In this document: positions 1 to 8,973 of the stretch, piece after piece
Numbering within the stretch: position 1 is the stretch's first letter
How the letters are laid out: each line of letters begins with the position of its first letter
Origin: SYLG01 sp965226945
GTDB lineage: Bacteria; Planctomycetota; Planctomycetia; Gemmatales; Gemmataceae
Length of the DNA stretch: 64,000 nt
Direction of reading: 5' to 3'
Assembly (NCBI GenBank): GCA_965226945.1
Contig: OZ245717.1
Span: 2,108,001-2,172,000, forward strand
The notes under the pieces: generated by a model
The model's database searches: none
What the model saw: the letters and a program-made list of their open reading frames with translations, nothing else
Told to the model about the DNA's origin: nothing
Program-made: the position numbers and the translations under genes

Positions 1-802
1 ACGAAATTACGTGGAGACGACAGGAATTCAATCGGCCGATTGGACTTATCGAATGCAAATGTCAGAAAAGCGGAGAATTCATTGTAGATTTTGATCGTCT
101 GGTTATGGCTCATCCGGCCAAGCGATTTATTATATGGCTGGACTATGCGTCGGCAAATGAGCGAGGAGTCCAGCTACAGGAATATCAAGAGCTTCTCTCG
201 AAACTAGAGGTAGGCGATGTTATCAAGATCACGCTGAATGCGAATTTCCAATCGTATCGAAGACGCCAGGATTTCAAGTAGAACGAGACTTTCAAACCAT
301 TGTCATTCAGAATATGACAGAGCAATTAGGCGATTATATGCCATCGGGTGGTATGTCAAAAGACCATATGAAGCCGGACACGTTTGCTAAACTCCTTGCC
401 AAAGCCACGAAAGTTGCCGCATTGAAAGGAATCAAGGGAAGCCAACTGAAGGTAATTCCTTTGGCAGCGTTCCGATACAGCGACGGCGAACACGCAATGC
501 TCACCGTAACCACGCTACTAGCGGACGATGCGCTTGCGTCTAAAACAGAATCTGATGATGTGTACAAAAATTGGGTATTTCGGTCAAGAGATTGGGATGA
601 CGTTCACCATGTCAATGTTCCCGACCTATCTGCAAAGGAACGGCTTACGATCAACCAGCTAATCGCGAGAGAAATTAACCCAGAAACCATTCACGAACAG
701 CTACCGCTGCGATTTCACTCAAAGAATGAAGAATCATTAAATCTCCTCGCCAATTACCTTCATCATTATCGAAGATATCCGACATTTGGGCGAGTACAAT
801 GA
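1..802 (+). pseudogene. Putative O-methyltransferase-like protein (Methyltransf_35 type), 5'-truncated by window and frameshifted
   Basis: Two reading frames together give one protein. The first frame, from base 3 to the TAG at 279-281, reads a block with EFNRPIG, an IIWLDYAS strand and GDVIKITLNAN. The second frame is open from 239 to the TGA at 800-802 and carries ERDFQ, EQLGDYMPSG and a FRYSDG/MLTV segment. In the family I recall (putative O-methyltransferases with a W-x-DYD strand followed by VTVNAN and LGDYLP) these blocks lie on one chain in this order. The change from frame 3 to frame 2 falls near 270-278 and equals loss of one base; no slippery heptamer is visible, so this is a real pseudogene or a sequencing error rather than evident programmed shifting. 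An ATG at 314 could give a 162-residue fragment. The region is AT-richer than the downstream genes. It ends one base before the convergent gene at 804. Family assignment is moderately sure; substrate unknown. Confidence 0.6.
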
Positions 803-803
803 T

Positions 804-1532
804 TTATTCCTTGTTTTTAAATGCCGAAAGGCTGCCAGTTTTGCACAAGGTTGATAGGAAACAATGCCCACACCGTGGAAATCTAGCTCTACAAATATCA
901 CGTCCGTGAAGGACTAACGCAATATGCAACTCTTTACTTCGCCCTTCTGGAACGAAGGCCGGCAATTGTGCCTGAGCGTGATAATGCTTGATTCCCTTCT
1001 GCGGAACTCCGATGCGAGTCAGTACACGCTGCGCGTGTGCATCGACTGGAAAAACATCGAAGCCGAGGCTGTACATCATTATGCATAAGGCCGACTTCGG
1101 ACCAATTCCCGGTAGGATTCTCAAATATGCATAGGCTTCTCCTGCCGATAATTTTCGAAGGCATGAGCTAGGTTTCGAACCAAAATCTTCCCTCAATTTA
1201 ATGGCAATCTGTTTTATCTGAAGAGAGCGTTTTCTGCCGAGCCCAGCGCTACCGACACACTCGAGAATTTCCGAAAGTCGTGCGGAGATAATCGCCGAAA
1301 GCGTGGGAAATCGTGCCCACAATCGACCGTGGGCTTTCTGGTAAAGCGCTTCCGTCGTTTTCGCTGACAAGACAATGTAGAAGATTTCTTTAACCGGATC
1401 GGAGAAATTGCCCAAAGATTGCGTTCCGTAAACGGATACTAATAAATCGATGATTTTCCAAAGACGATCATGCCACCGGCTTGCCCCACGCTGTTTTGAC
1501 TGCTTCAGTAGCTTCAACGTTAATTTGCTCAT
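804..1532 (-). CDS. Endonuclease III-like HhH-GPD DNA glycosylase with 4Fe-4S cluster
   Basis: This 242-residue cytoplasmic protein looks like a base-excision-repair glycosylase/AP lyase of the Nth family. The centre has a helix-hairpin-helix (LPGIGPKSA, about residues 139-147) followed by FPVDAHAQRVLTRIG, which supplies the conserved catalytic Asp (VDAHAQR). The usual lyase Lys of Nth (LPGVGRKTA) is not at its normal place: PK replaces RK one residue earlier, so monofunctional activity is possible. The C-terminus has the iron-sulfur loop C-x6-C-x2-C-x5-C (CRARFPRCGHCFLSTLC). Length is slightly above E. coli Nth (211). It stands alone, convergent with the broken methyltransferase gene, in AT-richer DNA. 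Substrate specificity cannot be read from the sequence. Confidence 0.85.
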   Translation of the reverse strand: MSKLTLKLLKQSKQRGASRWHDRLWKIIDLLVSVYGTQSLGNFSDPVKEIFYIVLSAKTTEALYQKAHGRLWARFPTLSAIISARLSEILECVGSAGLGRKRSLQIKQIAIKLREDFGSKPSSCLRKLSAGEAYAYLRILPGIGPKSALCIMMYSLGFDVFPVDAHAQRVLTRIGVPQKGIKHYHAQAQLPAFVPEGRSKELHIALVLHGRDICRARFPRCGHCFLSTLCKTGSLSAFKNKE

Positions 1533-1948
1533 ATGTAATTAAATCCATAACGATCACTTATCATCGGATCAAGTGTCGATTGTTCCGCTTCCCTGCCGAA
1601 ATCGGAATTTTCACCAAGGCGCTTACGGATGATTTATGCCATTTTTGGCGAACAATGTCGTTTCCTCGGGCCATTGGGCCGTACTTTGGAGTCATTGGTC
1701 TCCCTGACAAGCAATACAATACTAAGGCCCTGCGCACTCGACTGACCTCAAAGTGTCAAGCCACGGCAACCCGTTTTTCAAACCAACCGGGTCGAATAAT
1801 TCCATAATACCGTACCCTCTTATTGAGGGCACGGAGTTCCCTTGGAAAAGGTTTCAGGTTGTCATTGTGGACCTGAGAATCCTCTCGTCTCATGTTGATT
1901 TTCAGGCTTTCGAATTTCGCCTTCACGATTGCTTTATTACCAGTCAAC
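1533..1948. other. Intergenic, no gene recognised
   Basis: Short open frames on both strands here lack ribosome-binding sites and any motif I recognise. The AT-rich start (to about 1650) fits a promoter region for the leftward glycosylase gene. Frames from 1756 rightward are out of the GH32 homology that starts at 1949. Confidence 0.4.
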
Positions 1949-2100
1949 CATTTGGGTGTGCTATCAGGCCACGAAGACAGTAAAGGATAAGCGGTCAATG
2001 ACCGGATCATGAACAATTCGCGGTCGGACTTCACCAACAGACCGTTTTCGGTGGGCAGGACGATCTTCGCTTCCAGGTCCGCGAGGATTCTCCCGTGCAT
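1949..2100 (-). pseudogene. GH32 C-terminal relic 1
   Basis: Read leftward from 2100, about 50 codons give LPTENGLLVK, IRSLTAYPL and SWPDSTPK. This matches the last about 50 residues of the intact GH32 enzyme at 12483-13847 (LPSENGLSVK, IRSMTVHAL, SAWPEVPK) and the longer relic at 9883-10487. DNA similarity is visible by eye, for instance around the shared bases coding for PTENGL. Beyond 1949 the frame runs on without homology and with no stop where the intact gene stops; upstream (above 2100) it is replaced by the 3' end of hutF. It is a decayed fragment, not an expressed gene. Confidence 0.75.
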
Positions 2101-2135
2101 CGTCGCCGGTTTGCATTGGGCAGGAGAACCAGTCA

Positions 2136-3491
2136 TCACGTCAGGATTCTCTTGAGGCAACTGCGGAATCGTCGCTCCAGGATTTCGCGGGCGACGTGCC
2201 GGCCATCGACGACCACCAGACGCCCGTTGACCCAGACGCGGTCGATCGCCCCGGCCTTCGCGGCGAAGACCCAGCCGTCGATCAGTGCGTCGCCATGCCG
2301 GGCGACGAAGGCGGGGTGGTCCGTCGCAAGCGAGACGATGTCCGCCGGTTGGCCCACCGATAACCCCTTGGAGGCTACACCGAGAGCCTGTGATCCAGCC
2401 TGGTAAACGGTGTCGAACAGGGCACGGCCGGTGCTCCGGTCGTCCGTGGCGAGGACATTGCGAGTCCGAGTCACCAGACGCTGGGCGTACTCGAGTTGCC
2501 GCAGTTCCCCGGCCGCGTCGATCAGAATGTTGGAATCGGTCCCAATGCCAAACCGTCCACCGGCCTTCTGGAACGCGAGTGTGTCGAACACGCCGTCGCC
2601 CAGGTTCGCCTCCGTGACGGGGCAGAGCCCGACCACCGCTCCACGCGAGGCGACGCCCACCCGCTCCGCCTCCGTCGTGTGGGTGGCGTGAACGAGACAC
2701 CAGCGGCCGTCCACGGGTTGGTGTTCGAGCAACCACTCGACCGGACGGCGGCCCGACCACGCGAGGCAGGAATCCACCTCGCGTAACTGCTCGGCCACAT
2801 GAATGTGGACCGGGCCATTCCCAGCCAGGGAGACGACTTCGCGAAGTTCCTCTGCCGTGACCGCTCGCAGACTGTGCGGGGCCACCCCAACGACCGCCCC
2901 CGGATGGCCGGACGCCGCTCGGCGCGTGGCCTCCACGAGTTTTGCGAATTCGCCCAAGTCCGTGACGAACCGCCGCTGCTCTTGGGTGGGCGGAAGCCCC
3001 CCGAAGTCCGAGTGGGCGTAGAAAACAGGCAGTATCGTAAGTCCGATCCCCGAGGTCCCCGCCGCGGCCACGATCCGGACGGCCAACTCGCCCGGGTCTA
3101 CATACGGCCGGCCGTCAGGATCGTGGTGCAGGTAGTGGAACTCGCCGACTCGAGTAAACCCCGATTCCAGCATCTCGGCAAAAGCCCAGGCGGCCACGGC
3201 CTCCACATCGTCAGGCGTAAGCTCGGCGAGGAACCGGTACATCGCCATCCGCCAGGTCCAGAAGTTGTCACCTCCCGCGCCTCGCCGCTCAGCCAGACCG
3301 GCCATCGCACGCTGGAAAGTATGGCTGTGTACATTCGGCAACCCCGGTAACGCCACCCCGCAGCGTTCATCGCCGGGCTCCGGCTCCACTCCGGTTTCAA
3401 TGCTCGCGATTCGGCCGTCCGCCACGACGATTCGCACCCCCGTGGCCCACTGGCCGTTCAAGAGCGCGGACGCAAACCATAGGCGTAGCAT
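2136..3491 (-). CDS. hutF: Formimidoylglutamate deiminase HutF
   Basis: HutF converts N-formimino-L-glutamate to N-formyl-L-glutamate and ammonia, the fourth step of the five-enzyme histidine route. The 451-residue protein is an amidohydrolase-superfamily metalloenzyme. The metal site HSH (His55, His57) lies in PGLPNVHSHTFQRAMAG, which is typical of HutF. Later metal and active-site segments are HIHVAEQ, LVHATH and GTDSNI, the last carrying the conserved Asp. Length matches the family (about 450). It is transcribed away from hutI-hutH-hutG-hutU across a 101-bp spacer. Presence of HutG, which acts on its product, confirms the assignment. A relic of GH32 starts 36 bp past its stop codon. Confidence 0.95.
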   Translation of the reverse strand: MLRLWFASALLNGQWATGVRIVVADGRIASIETGVEPEPGDERCGVALPGLPNVHSHTFQRAMAGLAERRGAGGDNFWTWRMAMYRFLAELTPDDVEAVAAWAFAEMLESGFTRVGEFHYLHHDPDGRPYVDPGELAVRIVAAAGTSGIGLTILPVFYAHSDFGGLPPTQEQRRFVTDLGEFAKLVEATRRAASGHPGAVVGVAPHSLRAVTAEELREVVSLAGNGPVHIHVAEQLREVDSCLAWSGRRPVEWLLEHQPVDGRWCLVHATHTTEAERVGVASRGAVVGLCPVTEANLGDGVFDTLAFQKAGGRFGIGTDSNILIDAAGELRQLEYAQRLVTRTRNVLATDDRSTGRALFDTVYQAGSQALGVASKGLSVGQPADIVSLATDHPAFVARHGDALIDGWVFAAKAGAIDRVWVNGRLVVVDGRHVAREILERRFRSCLKRILT

Positions 3492-3592
3492 GGGGAAACC
3501 CGCTCTGGACCCTGAATGTTAAGGATGATTAGGCGAATCTATGTAAAGTCATATTCGGAAGGATAGTCCAACGGAAAGCCCGAGGGGAGCCT
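3492..3592. promoter_or_regulatory. Divergent hutF / hutIHGU promoter region
   Basis: This 101-bp spacer is the only non-coding DNA between the two divergent hut transcripts, so both promoters should lie here. It is AT-richer than the flanking genes. A GAGGGGAG ribosome-binding site precedes the hutI ATG by a few bases. I could not see a convincing palindrome for a HutC-type repressor, and no hut regulator gene is present in the window. Confidence 0.5.
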
Positions 3593-4801
3593 ATGCTCTG
3601 CGACCGGATCTGGCACGACGCGCGACTGGCGAGCTTTGCCGAGGGCACCACCGGTCTTGACGTCGTGGAAGACGGGATCATCGCCGCGAAGAACGGGCGG
3701 ATCGTGTACGCCGGTCCCCGGGCCGAGGCTCCCTCTGCGCTCGATGCCCCGGACAGGATTCGGCTCGACGGCCGGTGGGTCACGCCGGGGTTGATCGATT
3801 GCCACACTCATCTTGTGTACGCCGGCAATCGTGCCCGGGAGTTTGAACTGCGGCTGGCCGGGGCGACCTACGAGGAGATCGCGCGGGCGGGCGGCGGCAT
3901 CCTGTCGACGATGCGTGCAACCCGTGCCGCCAACGAAGAAGCCCTGATCGCCGCGAGCCTGCCTCGTCTGGATGCCCTCATCGCCGAGGGGGTGACGACG
4001 CTCGAAGCCAAGTCCGGCTACGGTCTGGACCGGGACGCCGAACTCTGCCAGTTGCGCGCCACGAAGGCGTTGGCCCGCCACCGGCCCGTGAATGTGCGCA
4101 CGACCTACCTCGGGGCACACGCGATTCCCCCTGAGTTCGCCGCCGACCGGTCAGCCTACCTCGACCTGGTGTGCGACGAGATGATCCCCCGGATCGCCGC
4201 CGAGAAGTTGGCCGACGCGGTCGATGTGTTCTGTGAGCGGGTCGCATTCTCCCCCTCGGAGACAGAGCGAGTGCTGTCTGCGGCCCAGGCCATGGGGTTG
4301 GCACGGAAGGTTCACGCGGATCAACTTTCCGACACGGGCGGTGCCACTCTCGCCGCCCGGTCCGGGGCGCTGTCTGCCGACCACCTGGAATATACGAGCG
4401 AAGACGGGGCCGCCGCGATGGCCGCCGCCGGCACCGTCGCGGTCCTTCTACCGGGGGCGTACTACTTTCTCCGGGAGAAGCAGGCCCCGCCGGTGGCCCA
4501 CTTTCGCCGGCACAAGGTGCCCATGGCGGTGGCAACCGACTCGAACCCCGGTTCGTCGCCGCTCACCTCGTTACTTCTAACGATGAACATGGCCGCGACC
4601 CTGTTCCGCCTGACGGTCGAGGAGTGCCTGGCCGGTGTCACGCGCGAGGCAGCCCGCGCCCTCGGGATTCTGGGGCAGGCCGGCACGCTGGAACCGGGCA
4701 AATCGTGCGACCTCGCAATCTGGGACATCGAAGATCCGGCGGAACTGGTCTACCGGATCGGGTTCAACCCCCTGCACCGCCGCGTGTGGAGGGGTGAATG
4801 A
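3593..4801 (+). CDS. hutI: Imidazolonepropionase HutI
   Basis: HutI hydrolyses 4-imidazolone-5-propionate to N-formimino-L-glutamate in the cytoplasm. The 402-residue protein has the amidohydrolase metal motif HTH (His71, His73) in PGLIDCHTHLVYAG, the EAKSGYGL segment, KVHADQLSDTGG and TDSNPGSSP, all typical of imidazolonepropionases. Length is normal (about 400-415). A strong GAGGGGAG ribosome-binding site supports the ATG at 3593. Its TGA overlaps the hutH ATG by four bases, so the two are probably translationally coupled. Confidence 0.96.
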   Translation: MLCDRIWHDARLASFAEGTTGLDVVEDGIIAAKNGRIVYAGPRAEAPSALDAPDRIRLDGRWVTPGLIDCHTHLVYAGNRAREFELRLAGATYEEIARAGGGILSTMRATRAANEEALIAASLPRLDALIAEGVTTLEAKSGYGLDRDAELCQLRATKALARHRPVNVRTTYLGAHAIPPEFAADRSAYLDLVCDEMIPRIAAEKLADAVDVFCERVAFSPSETERVLSAAQAMGLARKVHADQLSDTGGATLAARSGALSADHLEYTSEDGAAAMAAAGTVAVLLPGAYYFLREKQAPPVAHFRRHKVPMAVATDSNPGSSPLTSLLLTMNMAATLFRLTVEECLAGVTREAARALGILGQAGTLEPGKSCDLAIWDIEDPAELVYRIGFNPLHRRVWRGE

Positions 4802-6360
4802 ACCCCATGGTGATTCGCCCCGGCGCCATGGCGCTCGCCGACTGGCGGGCCGTCTACCGTGGCGGCAGTTGCGAACTTGATCCGAAGGCCCGTCCCGGTG
4901 TGGTCCGGGCCGCCGAGGCCATTGCCGCGGTAGTGGCCCGGGGCGAGCCGGTGTACGGGGTCAACACCGGGTTCGGCAGGCTGGCCGGTGTCCGGATCGC
5001 AGCCGCCGATCTGGAAACCCTGCAGCGCAACATTGTCCTGTCGCACGCGGCCGGAGTCGGGCGCGCAACACCGGTGCCCATCACCCGGCTCATGATGGCC
5101 CTCAAGCTCGGCAGCCTGGGGCAAGGGGTGTCCGGCGTCCGGCCCCAGACGGTCGACTTCCTCGAAGCGATGCTCAAGCGCGGGTTGACGCCCGTCGTCC
5201 CTTGCCAGGGGTCGGTCGGGGCGTCGGGTGATCTGGCCCCCCTCGCTCACATGACGGCCGCCATGATGGGCGTGGGCCAAATGGTTGTCGCAGGCAAAGC
5301 AGTCGTCGCAGGGCAGGCCATTCCCGCGACAGAGGCGCTGGCCGCCGCCGGCCTGACGCCGTTGACCCTGGGTCCGAAGGAGGGGTTAGCCCTCTTGAAC
5401 GGCACCCAGTTCTCGACGGCCTACGCCCTGGCCGGGCTGTTTGAGGCGGAGACCGCGTTTCGCTCAGGCCTGGTCACCGGGGCGCTCTCAACGGACGCGG
5501 CCCGCGGGTCGGACGCCCCGTTCGACCCGCGCATCCACGCAGTCCGGCGGCACCCCGGGCAGATTCGGGTTGCGGCCGCCCTGCGGGGGCTGATGGCCGG
5601 GAGTTCGATCCGGTCGTCCCACCTGACGAACGACGACCGGGTGCAAGACCCATACTGCCTGCGGTGCCAACCGCAGGTCATGGGGGCCGTGCTCGACCTG
5701 CTCGGGTTTGCCGCCCGCACCCTGGAATGCGAGGCGAACGGCGTGTCGGACAACCCGCTCGTCTTCCCTGACACCGGGGAAGTCCTGTCCGGGGGCAACT
5801 TCCATGCAGAGCCGGTCGCGTTCGCGGCAGACCAGATCGCCATCGCCCTCTGCGAGATCGGGTCACTCGCCGAGCGGCGGCTGGCAATGCTCGTGGACGC
5901 GGACCTTTCTGGGCTGCCGGCCTTCCTCACACCGCGGCCGGGGCTGAACTCCGGGTTCATGATCCCACAGGTCACGGCCGCCGCGTTAGTCGCTGAGAAC
6001 AAGACCCGCGCCTACCCCGGGAGTGTGGACTCGATCCCCACGTCGGCGAACCAGGAGGACCATGTGTCGATGGCCGCCCACACGGCGCGACGGCTGCTCC
6101 CGATGGCCGCGAACACGGCGGCGGTATTGGGGATCGAACTCCTGGCGGCCGCCCAGGGGTGCGACTTCCACGCTCCGCTACGGTCCAGCCCGCCACTCGA
6201 ACGGGTGCGGGCGTTGCTACGCGAGATTGTGCCGCATCTAGAAGAGGACCGCTACCTGCACCCCGACATCGAAGCCGCCGTGCAACTCGTTCGCACCGGC
6301 GCACTGGCCGACGCGGCCGGGCCGGAACTCCTCCCCACCGTGACGGAGGCTCGCCCGTGA
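4798..6360 (+). CDS. hutH: Histidine ammonia-lyase HutH
   Basis: HutH removes ammonia from L-histidine to give urocanate, the entry step of the pathway. The 520-residue sequence has YGVNTGFG near residue 53 and the MIO-forming triad Ala142-Ser143-Gly144 inside GSVGASGDLAPLAHM, plus QEDHVSMA near the C-terminal third. These are signature blocks of the aromatic amino acid ammonia-lyase family, and length is normal. It overlaps hutI by four bases at the start and hutG by four bases at the end (GTGA), giving a compact operon. Confidence 0.97.
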   Translation: MNPMVIRPGAMALADWRAVYRGGSCELDPKARPGVVRAAEAIAAVVARGEPVYGVNTGFGRLAGVRIAAADLETLQRNIVLSHAAGVGRATPVPITRLMMALKLGSLGQGVSGVRPQTVDFLEAMLKRGLTPVVPCQGSVGASGDLAPLAHMTAAMMGVGQMVVAGKAVVAGQAIPATEALAAAGLTPLTLGPKEGLALLNGTQFSTAYALAGLFEAETAFRSGLVTGALSTDAARGSDAPFDPRIHAVRRHPGQIRVAAALRGLMAGSSIRSSHLTNDDRVQDPYCLRCQPQVMGAVLDLLGFAARTLECEANGVSDNPLVFPDTGEVLSGGNFHAEPVAFAADQIAIALCEIGSLAERRLAMLVDADLSGLPAFLTPRPGLNSGFMIPQVTAAALVAENKTRAYPGSVDSIPTSANQEDHVSMAAHTARRLLPMAANTAAVLGIELLAAAQGCDFHAPLRSSPPLERVRALLREIVPHLEEDRYLHPDIEAAVQLVRTGALADAAGPELLPTVTEARP

Positions 6361-7211
6361 GCGAAGGTTCCCCATTGCGGCTCGACGCGGCCCCCGGGAC
6401 CGAACCGCTGGTGGTGAGTATTCCCCACACGGGGACCGACCTCCCCGAAGAGATTCTGCCTCGGCTCACTTCGGCCTGGCTTGCTCGCAAGGACACCGAC
6501 TGGCACATCGAGCAACTGTACGACTTCGCCACGGCACTGGGGGCCACGGTTATCCGCACGAGCGTTTCGCGAACCGTGATCGATGTGAACCGCGACCCGA
6601 CCGGCGCATCGCTCTACCCCGGCCTGGCGACGACCGAACTGTGCCCGACGACGACCTTCGACGGCGAACCGTTGTACCGGCCCGGTTGCGAACCAAGGGC
6701 GCAAGAGATCGCGTCCCGTCGGGCCAGGTGGTTCGACCCCTACCACTCTTGCCTGTCTCAAGAGATCGCCCGCCTGCGGCTGTCGCACGAGAAGGTCGTG
6801 GTGTACGATTGCCACTCCATCCGCTCGGTCATTTCGAGGCTGTTCGACGGCGAGCTTCCGGCCTTCAACATCGGCACGGATTCGGAGCGGTCGTGCGACC
6901 CGCGGTTGACCGCCGCAATTGAGGACGAGGTCGCCAAAACGGGCCGATCCTTCGTCACGAACGGCCGGTTCCGCGGCGGCTACATCACCCGGCACCACGG
7001 CCGCCCGACCGACGGCGTCCACGCGATTCAGATGGAACTCGCCATCCGCGGCTACCTGCGCGAGCCGGTCGGCCCGGGGAACGCGGTGAAGGAAACAAAC
7101 TGGCCGCCGGCCTACGACCCGGAATTCGCAAGGCCAATGAAGGCAGAGCTAAGGCGTGTGCTGGAAGCGTGCCTTCACTTCGCCCACTCCCTTCACTTCG
7201 CCCAGTCTTAG
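6357..7211 (+). CDS. hutG: N-formylglutamate deformylase HutG
   Basis: HutG hydrolyses N-formyl-L-glutamate to glutamate and formate, the last step. The 284-residue protein has SIPHTGTDLP, KDTDWHIEQLY, VDVNRDPTG-like IDVNRDPTG, VVYDCHSIRS and GGYITRHHG, the conserved blocks of the FGase (N-formylglutamate amidohydrolase) family with their metal-ligand histidines and acids. I chose the GTG at 6357: it overlaps the hutH stop in a GTGA and follows a GGAGG at 6345-6349. The frame is open further upstream to an ATG at 6159 but that would lie deep inside hutH and adds non-homologous Arg-rich sequence. Confidence 0.93.
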   Translation: MSEGSPLRLDAAPGTEPLVVSIPHTGTDLPEEILPRLTSAWLARKDTDWHIEQLYDFATALGATVIRTSVSRTVIDVNRDPTGASLYPGLATTELCPTTTFDGEPLYRPGCEPRAQEIASRRARWFDPYHSCLSQEIARLRLSHEKVVVYDCHSIRSVISRLFDGELPAFNIGTDSERSCDPRLTAAIEDEVAKTGRSFVTNGRFRGGYITRHHGRPTDGVHAIQMELAIRGYLREPVGPGNAVKETNWPPAYDPEFARPMKAELRRVLEACLHFAHSLHFAQS

Positions 7212-7222
7212 AGGATCGCCTC

Positions 7223-8938
7223 ATGACCCGCTCTGACCCGACGCGAGTGATCCGCGCCCCGCGCGGCAGCAAACTGACGGCCAAGAGCTGGCAGACCGAA
7301 GCGGCCCTGCGGATGCTCATGAACAACCTCGACCCCGAGGTGGCCGAGCGGCCGGCCGACCTGGTCGTGTACGGAGGCATCGGCCGGGCCGCCCGCGACT
7401 GGGAGAGTTTCGACAAGATCGTCGAAACCCTCTCCCGACTGGACGACGACCAGACGCTCCTCGTCCAGTCCGGCAAACCGGTCGGCGTGTTCCGCACTCA
7501 TGCGGACGCCCCGCGCGTGCTGATCGCCAACTCGAACCTCGTCCCCCGGTGGGCGACCTGGGACCACTTCCACGAACTCGACCGCCGCGGATTGATGATG
7601 TTCGGCCAGATGACGGCCGGGTCGTGGATCTACATCGGAACCCAGGGCATCGTCCAGGGCACCTACGAGACATTCGCCGAAGTCGGTCGACGGCACTACG
7701 GTGGCGATCTCGGGGGCAAGTGGTTTCTGACGGCAGGGCTTGGCGGCATGGGCGGCGCCCAGCCGCTCGCGGCGACGATGGCCGGGGCCTCGTGCCTGGC
7801 AATCGAATGTCGCCCCGACCGGATCGCGGCCCGCTTACGGACCCGCTATCTCGACATGCAGGCCCGCGACCTGGACGATGCCCTGGACCGGATGGCGCGG
7901 GCGTGTCGCGACAAGGTGCCGGTGTCCGTCGGCCTGCTCGGCAACGCGGCCGAAGTCTTGCCCGAGTTGCTGCGCCGGGGCGTCCGGCCGGACGCGGTCA
8001 CCGACCAGACCTCGGCCCACGACCCGGTCCACGGTTACCTGCCCGCGGGGTGGACCGTGGCCGAGTGGGAGGCCCGCCAGGCGGCGGACCCGAAGGCCGT
8101 CGAGCGGGCCGCACGACAGTCGATGGCCGAGCATGTCCGGGCAATGCTGGAGTGGCACCGCGCTGGCGTGCCCACCTTCGACTACGGGAACAACATCCGG
8201 CAGATGGCGAAAGACGAGGGGGTTGCCGACGCGTTCTCGATCCCCGGCTTCGTGCCCGCCTACATCCGCCCCTTGTTCTGCCGAGGTATCGGCCCGTTCC
8301 GCTGGTGCGCCCTGTCCGGCGACCCAGAGGACATTCGCCGGACCGACGCCAAAGTGAGGGAATTACTCCCCCACGATCAGCACCTCCACCGCTGGCTGGA
8401 CATGGCGTCGAATCGGATCGCGTTCCAGGGGTTGCCGGCCCGCATCTGCTGGGTCGGCCTCGGCGACCGGCACCGCCTCGGGCTGGCCTTCAACGAGATG
8501 GTGGCCAAAGGCGAACTGGTGGCCCCGGTGGTGATCGGCCGGGACCACCTGGATTCAGGCTCCGTGGCGTCGCCGAACCGGGAGACGGAGGCGATGCGGG
8601 ACGGCTCCGACGCCGTGTCCGACTGGCCGCTCTTGAACGCCCTGCTCAACTGCGCGTCCGGGGCGACCTGGGTTTCGCTGCACCACGGAGGCGGGGTCGG
8701 GATGGGGTACTCCCAGCACGCGGGAATGGTGGTGGTGTGCGACGGGACGAGCGCCGCCGCCCGGCGGATCGAGCGGGTGCTGTGGAACGACCCGGCAAGC
8801 GGGGTCATGCGCCACGCCGATGCCGGCTATCCTGAGGCCATTGCTTGCGCAACAAGCCAGCGGTTGGACCTGCCAAGTTTGTCTGCGTTCAAATTTGCGA
8901 CTCACGAAACGCCGATTCGTGAGTCGCGAAGGCCATAG
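7223..8938 (+). CDS. hutU: Urocanate hydratase HutU
   Basis: HutU adds water to urocanate to give 4-imidazolone-5-propionate using tightly bound NAD+. The 571-residue protein has the family blocks WQTEAALRMLMNNLDPEVAE at the start, YIGTQGIVQGTYE, a Gly-rich GLGGMGGAQPLA NAD-binding loop, DQTSAHDP, and the GGGVGMGYSQHAGMV stretch near the C-terminus. I prefer the ATG at 7223 with an upstream GAGG to the ATG at 7169 inside hutG, because homologues start near MTRSDPTRVIRAPRG. It is the last gene of the hutI-H-G-U operon; gap to hutG is 11 bp. Confidence 0.97.
   Translation: MTRSDPTRVIRAPRGSKLTAKSWQTEAALRMLMNNLDPEVAERPADLVVYGGIGRAARDWESFDKIVETLSRLDDDQTLLVQSGKPVGVFRTHADAPRVLIANSNLVPRWATWDHFHELDRRGLMMFGQMTAGSWIYIGTQGIVQGTYETFAEVGRRHYGGDLGGKWFLTAGLGGMGGAQPLAATMAGASCLAIECRPDRIAARLRTRYLDMQARDLDDALDRMARACRDKVPVSVGLLGNAAEVLPELLRRGVRPDAVTDQTSAHDPVHGYLPAGWTVAEWEARQAADPKAVERAARQSMAEHVRAMLEWHRAGVPTFDYGNNIRQMAKDEGVADAFSIPGFVPAYIRPLFCRGIGPFRWCALSGDPEDIRRTDAKVRELLPHDQHLHRWLDMASNRIAFQGLPARICWVGLGDRHRLGLAFNEMVAKGELVAPVVIGRDHLDSGSVASPNRETEAMRDGSDAVSDWPLLNALLNCASGATWVSLHHGGGVGMGYSQHAGMVVVCDGTSAAARRIERVLWNDPASGVMRHADAGYPEAIACATSQRLDLPSLSAFKFATHETPIRESRRP
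8897..8927 (+). terminator. Hairpin inside the 3' end of hutU
   Basis: A perfect 12-bp inverted repeat (arms 8897-8908 and 8916-8927, loop of 7) lies in the last codons of hutU, just before the TAG-type stop region at 8936-8938. It has no T-run after it. It could act as a transcript end or mRNA-stabilising stem between the convergent hutU and the gene at 8974. Confidence 0.45.
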
Positions 8939-8973
8939 CAGCTAACCCCGGAACGATCGACTAATCCAGAAAC

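Noticed and set aside
1756..2760. 334-codon minus-strand frame
   Set aside because: Its upper two thirds are the complement frame of hutF with Arg/Gly-rich nonsense; only the last part (1949-2100) is real GH32 homology, reported as a relic.
7549..8835. 428-codon plus-strand frame in the hutU region
   Set aside because: Out-of-frame reading of hutU with strong Arg/Pro/Gly bias; hutU itself has all family motifs.
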